The notes beneath the pieces were generated by a model, which saw only the letters and a program-made list of their open reading frames with translations, did no database searches and was not told the DNA's origin. Below, piece by piece: positions 15,300-25,356 of a stretch of DNA of 45,871 bases. Numbering within the stretch: the stretch's first letter is position 1; every line of letters starts with the position of its first letter. A program made the position numbers and the translations under genes. Origin of the DNA: an uncultured Piscirickettsiaceae bacterium (GTDB lineage: Bacteria; Pseudomonadota; Gammaproteobacteria; Methylococcales; Cycloclasticaceae); the NCBI GenBank assembly GCA_913061075.1, contig CAJXSK010000013.1:1-45871 (forward strand). Reading direction: 5' to 3'.

Positions 15300-16085
15300 T
15301 CAAAGAGGTTTTTTGTTGAAAAAGGCCTTTAAAGCTGCTTCGTGCTCTGGCGCATGATGTAACATCGCTTGATTAGCCGCGCACAATTCCAGGTGATCTG
15401 TAAAACTTAAGCGATCTGTCGAATTGAGCAAACGTTTGGCAAGCCTTAATGTATCTGGAGATTTGCAAGCTATTGATTGGGCTAACAGCATGGCTTCATC
15501 AAGCAATTCAGCTGGCTGGACTACTTTTAACAACAAGCCCATTTCTAATGCTTCATCGGCTTTAAAAACCCGACCGGTTAAGACCAATTCTGCGGCCCGT
15601 TGTGCGCCGACTAATTTGCTGAGCAACCATGCACCACCATCTCCGGGAATAATAGCTAAGTTCACAAAAGTGGAACCAAAACGCGCTTTGCTTGATGCAA
15701 TACGAATATCGCACAACATAGCTAAGTCAAGCCCAGCACCCACTGCTGCGCCATTAACTGCGGCAATCAAGGGCTTTTCAAAACCGTACATTAGTTTTGA
15801 TAGGCGATGAATACCTTTACGGTAATTTTCTTGTAACTCCAAGGGATCACCTGCAAACATCTTCACGCGACTCAACATATCTTTAACATTGCCACCAGAA
15901 GAAAATGCCTTATCAACACCGGTAAGCACGCAAACTCGCACGCTTTCATCAATTTGAACCTCTTTAAACGCAGCAATAACACTTTCTAAAACAACGGGGT
16001 CTGTAATAGCGTTCATCGTTGTAACATCGTTCATGCTGATGAGTGCGACACCTTTATTTTTTGTTACTTGTATGATGTCTGGCAT
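15300..16085 (-). CDS. Enoyl-CoA hydratase/isomerase family protein
   Basis: A 261-aa crotonase-fold protein with KAFSSGGNVKDML and AAVGAGLDLAMLCDIRIAS as oxyanion-hole elements and VNLAIIPGDGGAWLL in the catalytic region, where Asp replaces the usual second Glu context (PGDGG). It is the second of three crotonase paralogues in this operon. It lies four bases downstream of the CoA-transferase gene. Substrate not predictable. Confidence 0.9.
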   Translation of the reverse strand: MPDIIQVTKNKGVALISMNDVTTMNAITDPVVLESVIAAFKEVQIDESVRVCVLTGVDKAFSSGGNVKDMLSRVKMFAGDPLELQENYRKGIHRLSKLMYGFEKPLIAAVNGAAVGAGLDLAMLCDIRIASSKARFGSTFVNLAIIPGDGGAWLLSKLVGAQRAAELVLTGRVFKADEALEMGLLLKVVQPAELLDEAMLLAQSIACKSPDTLRLAKRLLNSTDRLSFTDHLELCAANQAMLHHAPEHEAALKAFFNKKPL

Positions 16086-16089
16086 TGGT

Positions 16090-17427
16090 TTATTTCCAGT
16101 GTTTTTTAGATAAAATTCTGTTTTCGCAAGCCTGTTGGTGAAGCTGTTCTCTATCCTCTGGATGTGCGATGCTAATAAGTGCTAAAGCACGATCATTAAC
16201 GCTTTTGCCTTTAAGATTAACGATACCGTATTCGGTTACCACGTACATAACATCCGAACGAGGTGTCGTGACCACAGTGCCAGGCGCAATGCCGGGTACT
16301 ATTCTTGATACTGGGTTGCCATCAGCATCGTTATAGCGAGATGACAAACACATAAACGATAAACCACCTTTGGATTGTACTGCACCGCGAACGAATTGTA
16401 GCTGCCCACCAGTTCCAGATATATGACGGTAGCCAGAGCTTTCAGATGCCACTTGCCCTGAAAAGTCAATTTGTAAACAGTTGTTAATGGACACGACATT
16501 GTCATTCGCCGAGATGAATTGAGTTAAATTTGTCTCATCCACAGGCAAGCTTAAACACATGTCATTCTTGTGAATAAAGTCGTAAGTTCTTTTAGTTCCT
16601 AAGGCAAAGGCATAGGTAATTTTTCCGCGATGGGTCTGCTTTTTCCAACCGGTGATTTTTCCCGCTTCAACTAAATCCACCATTCCATCAACAAACATTT
16701 CAGTATGAATGCCTAAGTCTTTAATATCAGACTCTGCCAGCGCTGAACACACCGCGTTAGGCATGCCGCCAATACCAATTTGCAAACAACTTCCGTCTTG
16801 CACTAAAGGCACAATATGGCTGGCAACCGTTCTATCTAAATCTGATATCGGTGCATTTGGTAGTTCAAATAAAGGCGCATTATCACCTTCAATCACCGCA
16901 TCAACTTCAGAAATATGAACACTGTTTTCTGTACCGTAGCAATACGGCATTTCTGTACAGGTTTCCACTACAATTTTTTTGGCCACATCACAGCTGGCAC
17001 GCACATAGGCATTGGTTGCACCGTAGTTAAAGTAGCCATGCTCATCCATGGGTGCTGTCTTGATGACAATCATATCTACTTGACGGTATTGACGATAAAT
17101 TCCGGGGCCTTCACCAAAGTTAAACGGTATATAGCTTTGCAAACCTTGATCAAATTTTTTGCGGTCATAACCCGAAAAGTGCCAGTTCTCAAAGGTAAAG
17201 TGTTGCTGTTGAGGGTCGCATTCAATCACTTGTCTGGCGCGTGTTGATAGCGTGCCCCTAACCGTTACATCGATTAAACGGTCTTTTTGTAAGGCCAACG
17301 CAGCATCAAACGCATCGGGTTGTTGAATAGACATGCCAAACTCGAGCATATCACCACTGTTGACCCAAGCAGCGACCGTATCGGCCGTCTTTGTTTTTTC
17401 TTTTAGTAATGTCTGAACTAGCATCAT
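16090..17427 (-). CDS. Acetyl-CoA hydrolase/transferase family (4-hydroxybutyrate CoA-transferase-like)
   Basis: A 445-aa protein of the Cat1/AbfT class I CoA-transferase family. Visible signatures are the nucleotide/CoA loop LQIGIGGMPNAV, the segment LGIHTEMFVDGMVDLVEAGKITG with the likely catalytic Glu, and GVVTTPRSDVMYVVTEYGIVNLKGKSV near the C-terminus. It exchanges CoA between acetyl- or succinyl-CoA and a carboxylate. Together with the acyl-CoA ligase it gives the operon two ways to activate its acid substrate. The start is the first of two adjacent ATG codons. Confidence 0.9.
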   Translation of the reverse strand: MMLVQTLLKEKTKTADTVAAWVNSGDMLEFGMSIQQPDAFDAALALQKDRLIDVTVRGTLSTRARQVIECDPQQQHFTFENWHFSGYDRKKFDQGLQSYIPFNFGEGPGIYRQYRQVDMIVIKTAPMDEHGYFNYGATNAYVRASCDVAKKIVVETCTEMPYCYGTENSVHISEVDAVIEGDNAPLFELPNAPISDLDRTVASHIVPLVQDGSCLQIGIGGMPNAVCSALAESDIKDLGIHTEMFVDGMVDLVEAGKITGWKKQTHRGKITYAFALGTKRTYDFIHKNDMCLSLPVDETNLTQFISANDNVVSINNCLQIDFSGQVASESSGYRHISGTGGQLQFVRGAVQSKGGLSFMCLSSRYNDADGNPVSRIVPGIAPGTVVTTPRSDVMYVVTEYGIVNLKGKSVNDRALALISIAHPEDREQLHQQACENRILSKKHWK

Positions 17428-17434
17428 TATGCTC

Positions 17435-17845
17435 TTATGGCTTCATCATAGTGGCTTCACCAACAATGACCGGTTTACCTGCAACAGAACAAATCGTTTC
17501 TAGAACGACAATTTTTCTTTTTTCATTAATTGATGTAATCGTTACAGTTGTTCTGACGGTATCACCGATCAAAACAGGTGCTTTAAACTTTAACTCTTGT
17601 CCTAGATAGATAGAACCTGGCCCAGGTAGCTGCATAGCTAGGGTTGCGCTGATAAAACCAGCTGATAACATACCGTGTGCGATGCGTTCTTTAAACATGC
17701 TGGCTGCCGCGTATTCAGCATCAATATGTGCAGGGTTAAAGTCACCGGTTACACCTGCAAACATAACAATATCCGCCTCGGTAACGGTTTTAGCCATTGA
17801 AGCTGACATACCTACTTCTAAATCATCAATTGTATAATTACTCAT
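17435..17845 (-). CDS. MaoC-like (R)-specific enoyl-CoA hydratase
   Basis: A 136-aa single hotdog domain. The catalytic Asp/His set is seen in FAGVTGDFNPAHIDAEYA followed by KERIAHGMLSAGFIS. Single-domain MaoC/PhaJ proteins of this length give (R)-3-hydroxyacyl-CoA. A stereochemically distinct hydratase beside three crotonase-type hydratases is unusual for simple leucine breakdown. Confidence 0.92.
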   Translation of the reverse strand: MSNYTIDDLEVGMSASMAKTVTEADIVMFAGVTGDFNPAHIDAEYAAASMFKERIAHGMLSAGFISATLAMQLPGPGSIYLGQELKFKAPVLIGDTVRTTVTITSINEKRKIVVLETICSVAGKPVIVGEATMMKP

Positions 17846-17854
17846 TATTTCCTC

Positions 17855-18640
17855 TTATGTAGTCCAATCAGGTTTTGTTTTGTTGAAAAAGGCATCGATG
17901 CCCTCCTTCGCTTCATCCCTTTCCCAAACATCAGCTAAGCTTTCCGTTGTATATAACTCGCACTCATCATCTGAGTGGGTCGCAACATAGTCAATTAAAT
18001 TTTTAGCGGCGCGTATAGAATTGGGGCCGCATTTCAAGATAAGCGACACTTCTTTCTCTATCGCCTCATCTAAATCGCTCTCTGGAACAACAACAGCGAC
18101 TAAATTCATGTCTTTTGCGTCTTGTGCGCCAAATATTCGCGCATTGAGAAAATTACGCCTTGCCTGCGCTTCACCAATTCGTCGCACAACATACGGTGAA
18201 ATAGTGGCGGGTATCAACCCTAGTTTAACTTCTGTTAAACCGAGCTTGGCTGAGTCAGAACAAACGGCAAAATCACACACAGATACAAGACCAACGCCGC
18301 CACCAAATGCAATTCCATTTACTTTTGCTATCAATGGCTTAGAAAGACTATTTAAAGTCTTTAATAGCTTTGCTAAATAGCTGCTTTCTTCAATACGTTG
18401 AGTTCGAGGTTTGCCGATATTGCTTTTCATCCAAGCCAAATCACCGCCTGCACAAAAGCTTTTGCCTGCACCAGTCAAGACAACGACTCTTATATCGCTT
18501 GAGGCATTAATGTCATCGCAGGCATTTTGCAATTCGGCAATGAGTTGTGCACTCAGTGCATTATGAACATCCGGGCGGTTTAGCGTTATGGTCGTAACAC
18601 CACGCTTATCCGTCTCAACCTTTATACAATCATAATTCAT
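17855..18640 (-). CDS. liuC: Methylglutaconyl-CoA hydratase-like enoyl-CoA hydratase
   Basis: A 261-aa crotonase. SFCAGGDLAWM and IAFGGGVGLVSVCDFAVCSDSAKLGLTEVKLGLIPATISPYVVRRIG fit LiuC/AUH-type methylglutaconyl-CoA hydratases, which have ATISPYV in place of the GGTQRL of generic hydratases. It would convert 3-methylglutaconyl-CoA to HMG-CoA, the step missing from the divergent liuABDE set. It is the first enzyme gene after tetR. Confidence 0.85.
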   Translation of the reverse strand: MNYDCIKVETDKRGVTTITLNRPDVHNALSAQLIAELQNACDDINASSDIRVVVLTGAGKSFCAGGDLAWMKSNIGKPRTQRIEESSYLAKLLKTLNSLSKPLIAKVNGIAFGGGVGLVSVCDFAVCSDSAKLGLTEVKLGLIPATISPYVVRRIGEAQARRNFLNARIFGAQDAKDMNLVAVVVPESDLDEAIEKEVSLILKCGPNSIRAAKNLIDYVATHSDDECELYTTESLADVWERDEAKEGIDAFFNKTKPDWTT

Positions 18641-18647
18641 AACGATT

Positions 18648-19259
18648 TTAACGGCAGCCGTTTAGGAAAATATCGGCATATTGTTTAACCAAATCATCAA
18701 TAGTAGCGGCGTTTGGCTTGTACCATACAGATGACCAATTTAAGCAACCCAGAACCATTAGCCGGAAAAGCTGTTCGTCGAGCTCTTCACGAATAACATT
18801 TTCGGTTTTACCTTGGGTCATTAAATTACGCCATTGTTGTTCGTAATGTTCACGCTTCTTGTGAGCTGAAATTTGAACGGCTTTTGGTATTTGGCCGTTA
18901 TTTCTTATCGTTGTCGTGGTGTAATCAGGGTGTTCTAAAATAGCGGTTAAATGCCCGCGCATAAATGCTCTTAAACCCATTTCGAATGAATAATCATCCG
19001 GGAGTTTCTCTATTTCTTCAGCGACGGTATCACTAATAAACTGAATACTTTGATCAAGCACTTCCACCATCAACGCTTCTTTCGACGCAAAATGATAGTA
19101 CAAGCTACCTGCTTTCATATCGGCGGCGGCAGCAATTTCTTTTAATGAGGTGGATTGATAACCTTGCCGACTAAACATTTGCGCTGCCTTATCTAGAAGA
19201 AGTTTCCGCGTTTTTGCCTTTTTTAAAACCGGTTTAATTTGGGTGACTTTTTGATTCAT
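18648..19259 (-). CDS. TetR-family transcriptional regulator of the liu cluster
   Basis: A 203-aa regulator with an N-terminal helix-turn-helix: AAQMFSRQGYQSTSLKEIAAAADMKAGSLYYHFASKEALMVEVLD (about residues 24-70). The remaining helices form the ligand domain. It heads the minus-strand operon and faces liuA across a 100-bp gap carrying two identical-type dyads, so it most likely represses both operons and itself, with an acyl-CoA as inducer (inference). It is a different family from the MerR-type LiuR known in other gammaproteobacteria. Confidence 0.9.
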   Translation of the reverse strand: MNQKVTQIKPVLKKAKTRKLLLDKAAQMFSRQGYQSTSLKEIAAAADMKAGSLYYHFASKEALMVEVLDQSIQFISDTVAEEIEKLPDDYSFEMGLRAFMRGHLTAILEHPDYTTTTIRNNGQIPKAVQISAHKKREHYEQQWRNLMTQGKTENVIREELDEQLFRLMVLGCLNWSSVWYKPNAATIDDLVKQYADIFLNGCR

Positions 19260-19277
19260 TATTTTTTCGAACTCATT

Positions 19278-19310
19278 TCTAACGAAGGTTAGATTCTAAT
19301 TAGCGTTAGA
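19278..19310. promoter_or_regulatory. Twin TetR operators in the tetR/liuA gap
   Basis: Two 16-bp dyads lie 17 bp apart: tctaacgaaggttaga (19278-19293) and tctaattagcgttaga (19295-19310). Both have TCTAA/TTAGA arms and a 6-bp spacer. Read on the minus strand, the second also fits TCTAACGnnrrTTAGA. The second overlaps the spacer between the likely -35 and the -10 TATAAT of liuA at 19316-19321, ideal for repression. Confidence 0.7.
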
Positions 19311-19315
19311 ATTAG

Positions 19316-19321
19316 TATAAT
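19316..19321 (+). promoter_or_regulatory. liuA promoter -10 element
   Basis: A perfect TATAAT follows directly after operator 2, 42 bases upstream of the liuA ATG. A weak -35 (attcta) overlaps the operator. Confidence 0.55.
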
Positions 19322-19362
19322 GATACTATTTCATCTTAGCAATAATTATATGGAGTGTCACC

Positions 19363-20523
19363 ATGCCGTTTAATATCAAAATCAACGATGACGTTGATGA
19401 ACTAAGAGACGCTGTTCGTAAATTTGCAGAGGGCGAAATAGCGCCTCTAGCAGATGAAACTGATTTAAAGAATGAGTTCCCTAACCAACTTTGGAAAAAA
19501 TTTGGCGACATGGGTCTACTCGGGATAACCATCCCCGAAGAATATGGCGGTACTGGTTTAAATTACCTATCACACCTTGTTGTGATGGAGGAGATTTCTA
19601 GAGCCTCTGCCTCTATTGGGCTCTCATACGGAGCCAATTCTAACTTATGCCTAAATAATCTTTATTTAAATGGTACTGAAGCACAGCGGCATCAGTATTT
19701 ACCTAAATTATGTACGGGCGAATACATCGGTGCTCTTGCTATGTCAGAACCTGGAGCGGGTTCAGATGTTGTGGGTTCAATGAGTTGCCGAGCGGTTAAG
19801 AAAGGCGATAAATGGATCGCCAACGGCAATAAAATGTGGATCACCAATGGACCGGATGCTCATGTGCTTGTCGTGTACATGCGTACAGCCGGGCCAGAAG
19901 CCGGTTCAAAATGCATGACGGCGTTTATTGTTGAAAAAGGTTTTAAAGGCTTTAGCACGGCACAAAAGCTAGACAAACTCGGTATGCGTGGTTCAAACAC
20001 ATGTGAACTTGTTTTTGAGGATTGTGAAATCCCTGAAGAAAATGTTCTTGGTGAAGTGAACGAAGGCGTTAAAGTCCTGATGAGTGGCCTCAATACCGAG
20101 CGCATGGTGTTATCAGGCGGCCCTATTGGTATTATGCAAGCGGCTATGGATATTTGCTTGCCTTATATTCATGAGCGAAAGCAGTTTGGCAAACCAATTG
20201 GCATGTTCGAACTGATGCAAGGAAAAATGGCTGATATGTATGTGGCTCTACAATCAACACGTGCTTTCGCCTACCGATTAGCTGAACAGTATGACAAAGG
20301 CAATGATTCGCGAAAAGATGCAGCCGGCTTATTATTATTTGCTTCGGAAAACGCGGTCAAAGTATCACTAGAAGCAATTCAAACGCTCGGTGGTAACGGC
20401 TACATCAACGAATTCCCAACGGGACGCTTATTACGTGACGCAAAACTATACGACATTGGTGCCGGCACCAATGAGATTCGTCGAATGTTGATTGGCCGTG
20501 AGTTATTTGAAGACACTAAATAA
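19363..20523 (+). CDS. liuA: Isovaleryl-CoA dehydrogenase
   Basis: A 386-aa acyl-CoA dehydrogenase. [47 protein letters not shown] and [14 protein letters not shown] are characteristic of the isovaleryl-CoA subgroup, and the C-terminus has [20 protein letters not shown]. It oxidises isovaleryl-CoA to 3-methylcrotonyl-CoA and passes electrons to ETF. GGAG precedes the ATG by 8 nt. It is the first gene of the plus-strand liu operon. Confidence 0.93.
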   Translation: MPFNIKINDDVDELRDAVRKFAEGEIAPLADETDLKNEFPNQLWKKFGDMGLLGITIPEEYGGTGLNYLSHLVVMEEISRASASIGLSYGANSNLCLNNLYLNGTEAQRHQYLPKLCTGEYIGALAMSEPGAGSDVVGSMSCRAVKKGDKWIANGNKMWITNGPDAHVLVVYMRTAGPEAGSKCMTAFIVEKGFKGFSTAQKLDKLGMRGSNTCELVFEDCEIPEENVLGEVNEGVKVLMSGLNTERMVLSGGPIGIMQAAMDICLPYIHERKQFGKPIGMFELMQGKMADMYVALQSTRAFAYRLAEQYDKGNDSRKDAAGLLLFASENAVKVSLEAIQTLGGNGYINEFPTGRLLRDAKLYDIGAGTNEIRRMLIGRELFEDTK

Positions 20524-20535
20524 ATAGGTAACTCA

Positions 20536-21717
20536 ATGTCCCCTAAATCAGTTGTTATTGTCGCTGCAAAAAGAACCCCGTTAGGCTCCTTTCAAGGGCA
20601 ATTCTCAAGTTTAACTGCCACCGATCTTGGTGCAAATGCAATACAGGCCGTATTAGACTCTGTACAGATACGCACTGAGCAAATAGACAGCGTGCATTTT
20701 GGTTGCGTTTTACCTGCAGGCTTAGGTCAAGCACCTGCTCGTAACGCGGCTTTAAAAGGTGGCGTTAGTTTATCAACACCCTGCACCACCATTAATAAAG
20801 TATGTGGATCTAGCATGCAGGCCGTTATTTACGGCTTTAACCAAATAAAAGCCGACGATGCTAAAGCTGTTGTCGCAGGCGGCATGGAATCAATGAGCAA
20901 CGCACCTTACCTGCTCCCTACTGCACGTAGCGGGCAAAAAATGGGCCACGGTGAAATGATTGATCATATGTTCTTTGATGGGCTTCGTGACACCAAACAC
21001 GGTAATTTGATGGGTTCATTTGCTGAGTTATGTGCCGACAAGTTTAGCTTTACTCGTGAGCAACAAGATGACTTTGCTATTAATTCATTGCAACGTGCGA
21101 CAACGGCCATTGAATCCACCGCGTTTGTTAATGAAATTACAGCAGTTGGCGTTAAAACTCGTAAAGGCGAAACTTTTTATTCAATAGATGAACAACCATC
21201 AAAAGCTAATATTGAAAAAATTCGCAGCTTGCGTCCTGCTTTTAAAAAGGACGGCAGTGTCACCGCAGCGAACGCCTCATCAATTTCTGATGGTGCGGCT
21301 GCGTTATTGTTAATGGATGCCGATGAAGCCAGTCATCAAAATATAAAGCCACTCGCTAACATCATTGCCCATACGACACACGCACATGATCCTGACTGGT
21401 TTAGTACCGCGCCGATTTATGCCATAGAAAAACTTCTTAAAAAATGTGACTGGGCACTCGACGACGTTGATTTATTTGAAATAAACGAAGCCTTTGCCGT
21501 TGTCACAATGGCCGCTATACAAGAACTCAAGCTAGACCCAAACAAAGTAAACGTTAATGGAGGCGCTTGTGCGTTAGGCCACCCCATTGGCGCGTCGGGC
21601 GCACGTATTATCGTCACGCTCATTCATGCATTAAAAAACCGTGGCCTGAAAAAAGGCATTGCAACACTCTGTATTGGTGGTGGCGAGGCTACTGCCGTTG
21701 CCATTGAAATAATTTAA
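20536..21717 (+). CDS. Acetyl-CoA C-acetyltransferase (thiolase)
   Basis: A 393-aa thiolase. The nucleophilic Cys lies in NKVCGSSMQAV (near residue 88), the second active site in GGACALGHPIGASGAR, and the third Cys in TLCIGGGEATAV. In this operon it would split acetoacetyl-CoA made by the HMG-CoA lyase/acetoacetyl-CoA synthetase branch into two acetyl-CoA. Twelve bases separate it from liuA. Confidence 0.93.
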   Translation: MSPKSVVIVAAKRTPLGSFQGQFSSLTATDLGANAIQAVLDSVQIRTEQIDSVHFGCVLPAGLGQAPARNAALKGGVSLSTPCTTINKVCGSSMQAVIYGFNQIKADDAKAVVAGGMESMSNAPYLLPTARSGQKMGHGEMIDHMFFDGLRDTKHGNLMGSFAELCADKFSFTREQQDDFAINSLQRATTAIESTAFVNEITAVGVKTRKGETFYSIDEQPSKANIEKIRSLRPAFKKDGSVTAANASSISDGAAALLLMDADEASHQNIKPLANIIAHTTHAHDPDWFSTAPIYAIEKLLKKCDWALDDVDLFEINEAFAVVTMAAIQELKLDPNKVNVNGGACALGHPIGASGARIIVTLIHALKNRGLKKGIATLCIGGGEATAVAIEII

Positions 21718-21732
21718 CAAAAACAACACGCT

Positions 21733-23340
21733 ATGCGACATATATCCTCAAAAATCGAAACTGCATCCCCTGCTTTTAAAGACAATGCCGAGCAAATGAG
21801 CTCCTTGGTGGATCAAATGAAAGAGCGCATTCAAACCGCGTCATTAGGTGGCGGTGAACGGCCTCGTGCAAAACATATCGCTCGGGACAAGCTACTTCCG
21901 AGAGATCGAATAAAAGCCTTACTTGACCCTGGTAGCCCCTTTTTGGAACTGTCTCAACTGGCTGCTTACGGCATGTACGATGATGATGCGCCCGCAGGCG
22001 GCATTATTACCGGCATAGGCCGTATTCACGATGTTGAAGTAATGGTCGTGGCAAACGATGCCACTGTTAAAGGCGGGACTTATTACCCGATTACCGTAAA
22101 AAAACATTTACGCGCACAAGAAGTCGCCCGTGAAAATAACTTGCCGTGTATTTACCTTGTGGACTCCGGCGGTGCCTTCCTACCCTTGCAGCATGAAATA
22201 TTTGCAGACAAAGAGCACTTCGGCAGAATTTTCTTTAACCAAGCGAATATGTCAGCACTGGGGATTCCTCAAATTGCCGTGGTAATGGGCTCATGTACCG
22301 CTGGTGGCGCTTACGTACCTGCCATGTGCGATGAATCGATTATCGTTAAACAACAAGCAACAGTCTTTCTTGCTGGCCCACCGCTAGTAAAGGCGGCAAC
22401 GGGTGAAGAAGTTAGTGCCGAAGAACTCGGTGGTGCTGAAGTGCATTGCAAACAATCCGGTGTAACCGATCATTTAGCCGAAGATGACAGTCATGCGTTG
22501 TCTATTGCGCGCGATATTGTTTTTAACCTGAACCGTAAGAAAGATGTTCCTGTAAAAGTACGCGAAACAACAGAGCCGCTTTACCCTACGTCCGATTTGC
22601 TCGGCGTTATTCCCAAGGATGCAAAACAGCCGTTTGATATTCGTGAGGTTATTGCGCGCCTAGTTGATGGCTCAGAATTTCATGAATTTAAACCTTTATA
22701 CGGCAGCACCTTAGTCTGCGGTTTTGCGCACTTGCACGGCTACCCGGTCGGGATTATTGCCAATAACGGCATCTTATTTTCAGAATCGGCACTTAAAGGT
22801 GCGCATTTTATTGAACTGTGTAACCAACGAAAAATACCGCTTGTTTTCCTACAAAACATTACTGGCTTTATGGTCGGCAAAAAATACGAACATGAAGGAA
22901 TCGCAAAAAATGGTGCGAAAATGGTGACTGCTGTGTCCTGTGCCAGCGTACCAAAATTCACCATTATCGTGGGCGGTTCATACGGCGCAGGCAACTACGG
23001 TATGTGCGGTAGAGCCTATGGTGCTCGTATGATGTGGACATGGCCTAATTCGCGTATTTCTGTGATGGGCGGTGAACAAGCAGCATCTGTTTTAGCGACG
23101 GTTAAACGCGACAACTTTGAACGTAAAGGTGAAGAGTGGTCTAGTGAAGATGAAGAAACATTCAAACAACCTATTCGTGATGAATACGAAGAAAAAGGTA
23201 ACCCCTACTATGCAACAGCACGCCTTTGGGATGACGGTATTATTGACCCACGCGACACACGAAAAGTTTTAGGCTTGGCGATTGCTGCATCAATGAATGC
23301 ACCGATTGAAAAAACAAATTACGGCATCTTTAGGATGTAG
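21733..23340 (+). CDS. liuB: 3-Methylcrotonyl-CoA carboxylase, carboxyltransferase (beta) subunit
   Basis: A 535-aa carboxyltransferase, the usual family length. [39 protein letters not shown] and [16 protein letters not shown] are typical of the MCC beta subunit, and [15 protein letters not shown] is near the C-terminus. With LiuD it carboxylates 3-methylcrotonyl-CoA to 3-methylglutaconyl-CoA. It lies between the thiolase and the biotin subunit gene. Confidence 0.95.
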   Translation: MRHISSKIETASPAFKDNAEQMSSLVDQMKERIQTASLGGGERPRAKHIARDKLLPRDRIKALLDPGSPFLELSQLAAYGMYDDDAPAGGIITGIGRIHDVEVMVVANDATVKGGTYYPITVKKHLRAQEVARENNLPCIYLVDSGGAFLPLQHEIFADKEHFGRIFFNQANMSALGIPQIAVVMGSCTAGGAYVPAMCDESIIVKQQATVFLAGPPLVKAATGEEVSAEELGGAEVHCKQSGVTDHLAEDDSHALSIARDIVFNLNRKKDVPVKVRETTEPLYPTSDLLGVIPKDAKQPFDIREVIARLVDGSEFHEFKPLYGSTLVCGFAHLHGYPVGIIANNGILFSESALKGAHFIELCNQRKIPLVFLQNITGFMVGKKYEHEGIAKNGAKMVTAVSCASVPKFTIIVGGSYGAGNYGMCGRAYGARMMWTWPNSRISVMGGEQAASVLATVKRDNFERKGEEWSSEDEETFKQPIRDEYEEKGNPYYATARLWDDGIIDPRDTRKVLGLAIAASMNAPIEKTNYGIFRM

Positions 23341-23349
23341 GTTAAAGAT

Positions 23350-25353
23350 ATGTTTAAAAAAGTATTAATTGCAAACCGTGGCGAAATCGCTTGCCGTGTC
23401 ATTTCCACGCTTAAAAAAATGGGCATTACCAGTGTTGCGGTATATTCGGAGGCTGACCGCCACGCACGACACGTTAAACTTGCCGACGAAGCTTATTATA
23501 TTGGTGGATCACGCCCTGACGAGTCGTACCTAAAAGTCGACACACTGATTGAATTAGCACAACGGATTGGTGCAGAAGCCATTCACCCTGCTTACGGATT
23601 TTTATCCGAAAACAGTGACTTTGCCCGTGCCTGCCTTGCTGCCGGCATTACTTTTATTGGTCCCTCAGCAGAATCCATTGAGAAAATGGGTGCAAAAGAT
23701 GCGGCTAAAACATTAATGGAAGCTGCCAATGTGCCCGTTGTGCCGGGCTATCACGGTAAACAACAAGGTGCTGAGCATTTAAAAAATGAAGCCGATAAGG
23801 TTGGTTATCCTTTACTAATTAAAGCGGTATCTGGCGGTGGTGGTAAAGGCATGCGTGTAGTTAACGCACCTGACGATTTTGTCGATTTACTCGATGCTGT
23901 TATGCGTGAGGCTCAAAATGCTTTTGGTGATGATCGGGTGTTACTCGAACGCTATATTGGCAAACCACGTCATATTGAATTCCAAGTGTTTGGCGATACG
24001 CACGATAACTATGTGCATTTACACGAACGTGAATGCTCGTTACAACGCCGTCATCAAAAAATTATTGAAGAAACGCCCTCTCCATTTTTAGATGATGCCA
24101 CTCGGGAAGCCATGGGCATTGCCGCAGTTAACGCGGCTCGTGCTATTGATTACAACGGCGCAGGCACCATTGAATTTATCGTCGGCGAAGACCGTTCGTT
24201 TTACTTTATGGAAATGAATACTCGCCTTCAAGTCGAGCACCCTGTTACCGAAATGGTCACCGGGCAAGATCTTGTTGAATGGCAATTACGAGTGGCAGCA
24301 GGCGAACGGCTACCGCTGACCCAAGAGCAAATCACCAGCACAGGGCATTCATTTGAAACCCGATTGTATGCCGAAAACCCAAATAATTTATTTTTGCCAT
24401 CAACCGGTAAGCTGCAACACCTTATTTTCCCGCAAGCCAATGAAAACTGCCGTATAGAAACTGGTGTCGAACAAGGCGATACCATCAGCGTGTTTTACGA
24501 CCCAATGATTGCCAAATTGGTGGTTTGGGGTGAAAACCGTGAAGTGGCCAGAGCACGCCTTGTTAATGCACTCGGTGAAACTGGCATTATGGGTGTTGAA
24601 AACAATATCGCTTTTCTCGAAACCTTGGCGAACCACCCAGATTTCATCAATAACAACATCGACACGCAATACATTGATGCAAAACTTGATGGCTTGCTTG
24701 CGGATAGCGATGTTGAATTGCCACAAGCTGTGTTACTTGCAGCCAGTGTTCGCTTGCTGTTGGATGAACAAAAAGCGGTGGCCTCTATGGCGGCTCAATC
24801 AAAGGAATCAAACTCCCCTTGGTTCGATACAACAGGCTGGCGACCAAACGGCCAAAGTGAACGCAGTTTATATTTTAAATACAAAGATGGTGAGCCGTTA
24901 GACGTTACTGTGACTGAGCACGATCATCATTTTATAATTCATTTAGATAATGACTTAGAAGTGCTATTAGATGAATCTAATGGCTCATCGATTCGCTTAC
25001 AAATTAATAAGTGCTGGGAGCGATTTAACATCCTTAAACACGGTGAAGAGCTCAGCATATCGTGGAAAAACCGCTGGTACGCACTGACGGTTATCAATCC
25101 ATTTGAACCAGACTTGTCCGGCTCAAGCTTGGCGAGCAATATCATAGCGCCGATGCCTGGAAAATTACTAAAAGTATTCGTTAACCCCGGTGATTCGGTA
25201 AGTGAAAACCAGCCCCTAGCAATCTTGGAAGCAATGAAAATGGAACACACGCTCACCGCTCCTTTCGATGGCGTTGTTGACGATGTATTCCATGCCCAAG
25301 ATTCTTTTGTGGAAGCTGATGTCACCTTAATAACTTTTGTGGAGCCAGAATAA
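23350..25353 (+). CDS. liuD: 3-Methylcrotonyl-CoA carboxylase, biotin-carrying (alpha) subunit
   Basis: A 667-aa protein beginning FKKVLIANRGEIACRV, the biotin carboxylase domain with ATP-grasp motif KAVSGGGGKGMR and FMEMNTRLQVEHPVTE. The biotin attachment Lys lies in EAMKMEH near residue 620, in the C-terminal carrier domain. Its start is 10 bases after liuB. Together they form the alpha-beta holoenzyme. Confidence 0.95.
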   Translation: MFKKVLIANRGEIACRVISTLKKMGITSVAVYSEADRHARHVKLADEAYYIGGSRPDESYLKVDTLIELAQRIGAEAIHPAYGFLSENSDFARACLAAGITFIGPSAESIEKMGAKDAAKTLMEAANVPVVPGYHGKQQGAEHLKNEADKVGYPLLIKAVSGGGGKGMRVVNAPDDFVDLLDAVMREAQNAFGDDRVLLERYIGKPRHIEFQVFGDTHDNYVHLHERECSLQRRHQKIIEETPSPFLDDATREAMGIAAVNAARAIDYNGAGTIEFIVGEDRSFYFMEMNTRLQVEHPVTEMVTGQDLVEWQLRVAAGERLPLTQEQITSTGHSFETRLYAENPNNLFLPSTGKLQHLIFPQANENCRIETGVEQGDTISVFYDPMIAKLVVWGENREVARARLVNALGETGIMGVENNIAFLETLANHPDFINNNIDTQYIDAKLDGLLADSDVELPQAVLLAASVRLLLDEQKAVASMAAQSKESNSPWFDTTGWRPNGQSERSLYFKYKDGEPLDVTVTEHDHHFIIHLDNDLEVLLDESNGSSIRLQINKCWERFNILKHGEELSISWKNRWYALTVINPFEPDLSGSSLASNIIAPMPGKLLKVFVNPGDSVSENQPLAILEAMKMEHTLTAPFDGVVDDVFHAQDSFVEADVTLITFVEPE

Positions 25354-25356
25354 GCC

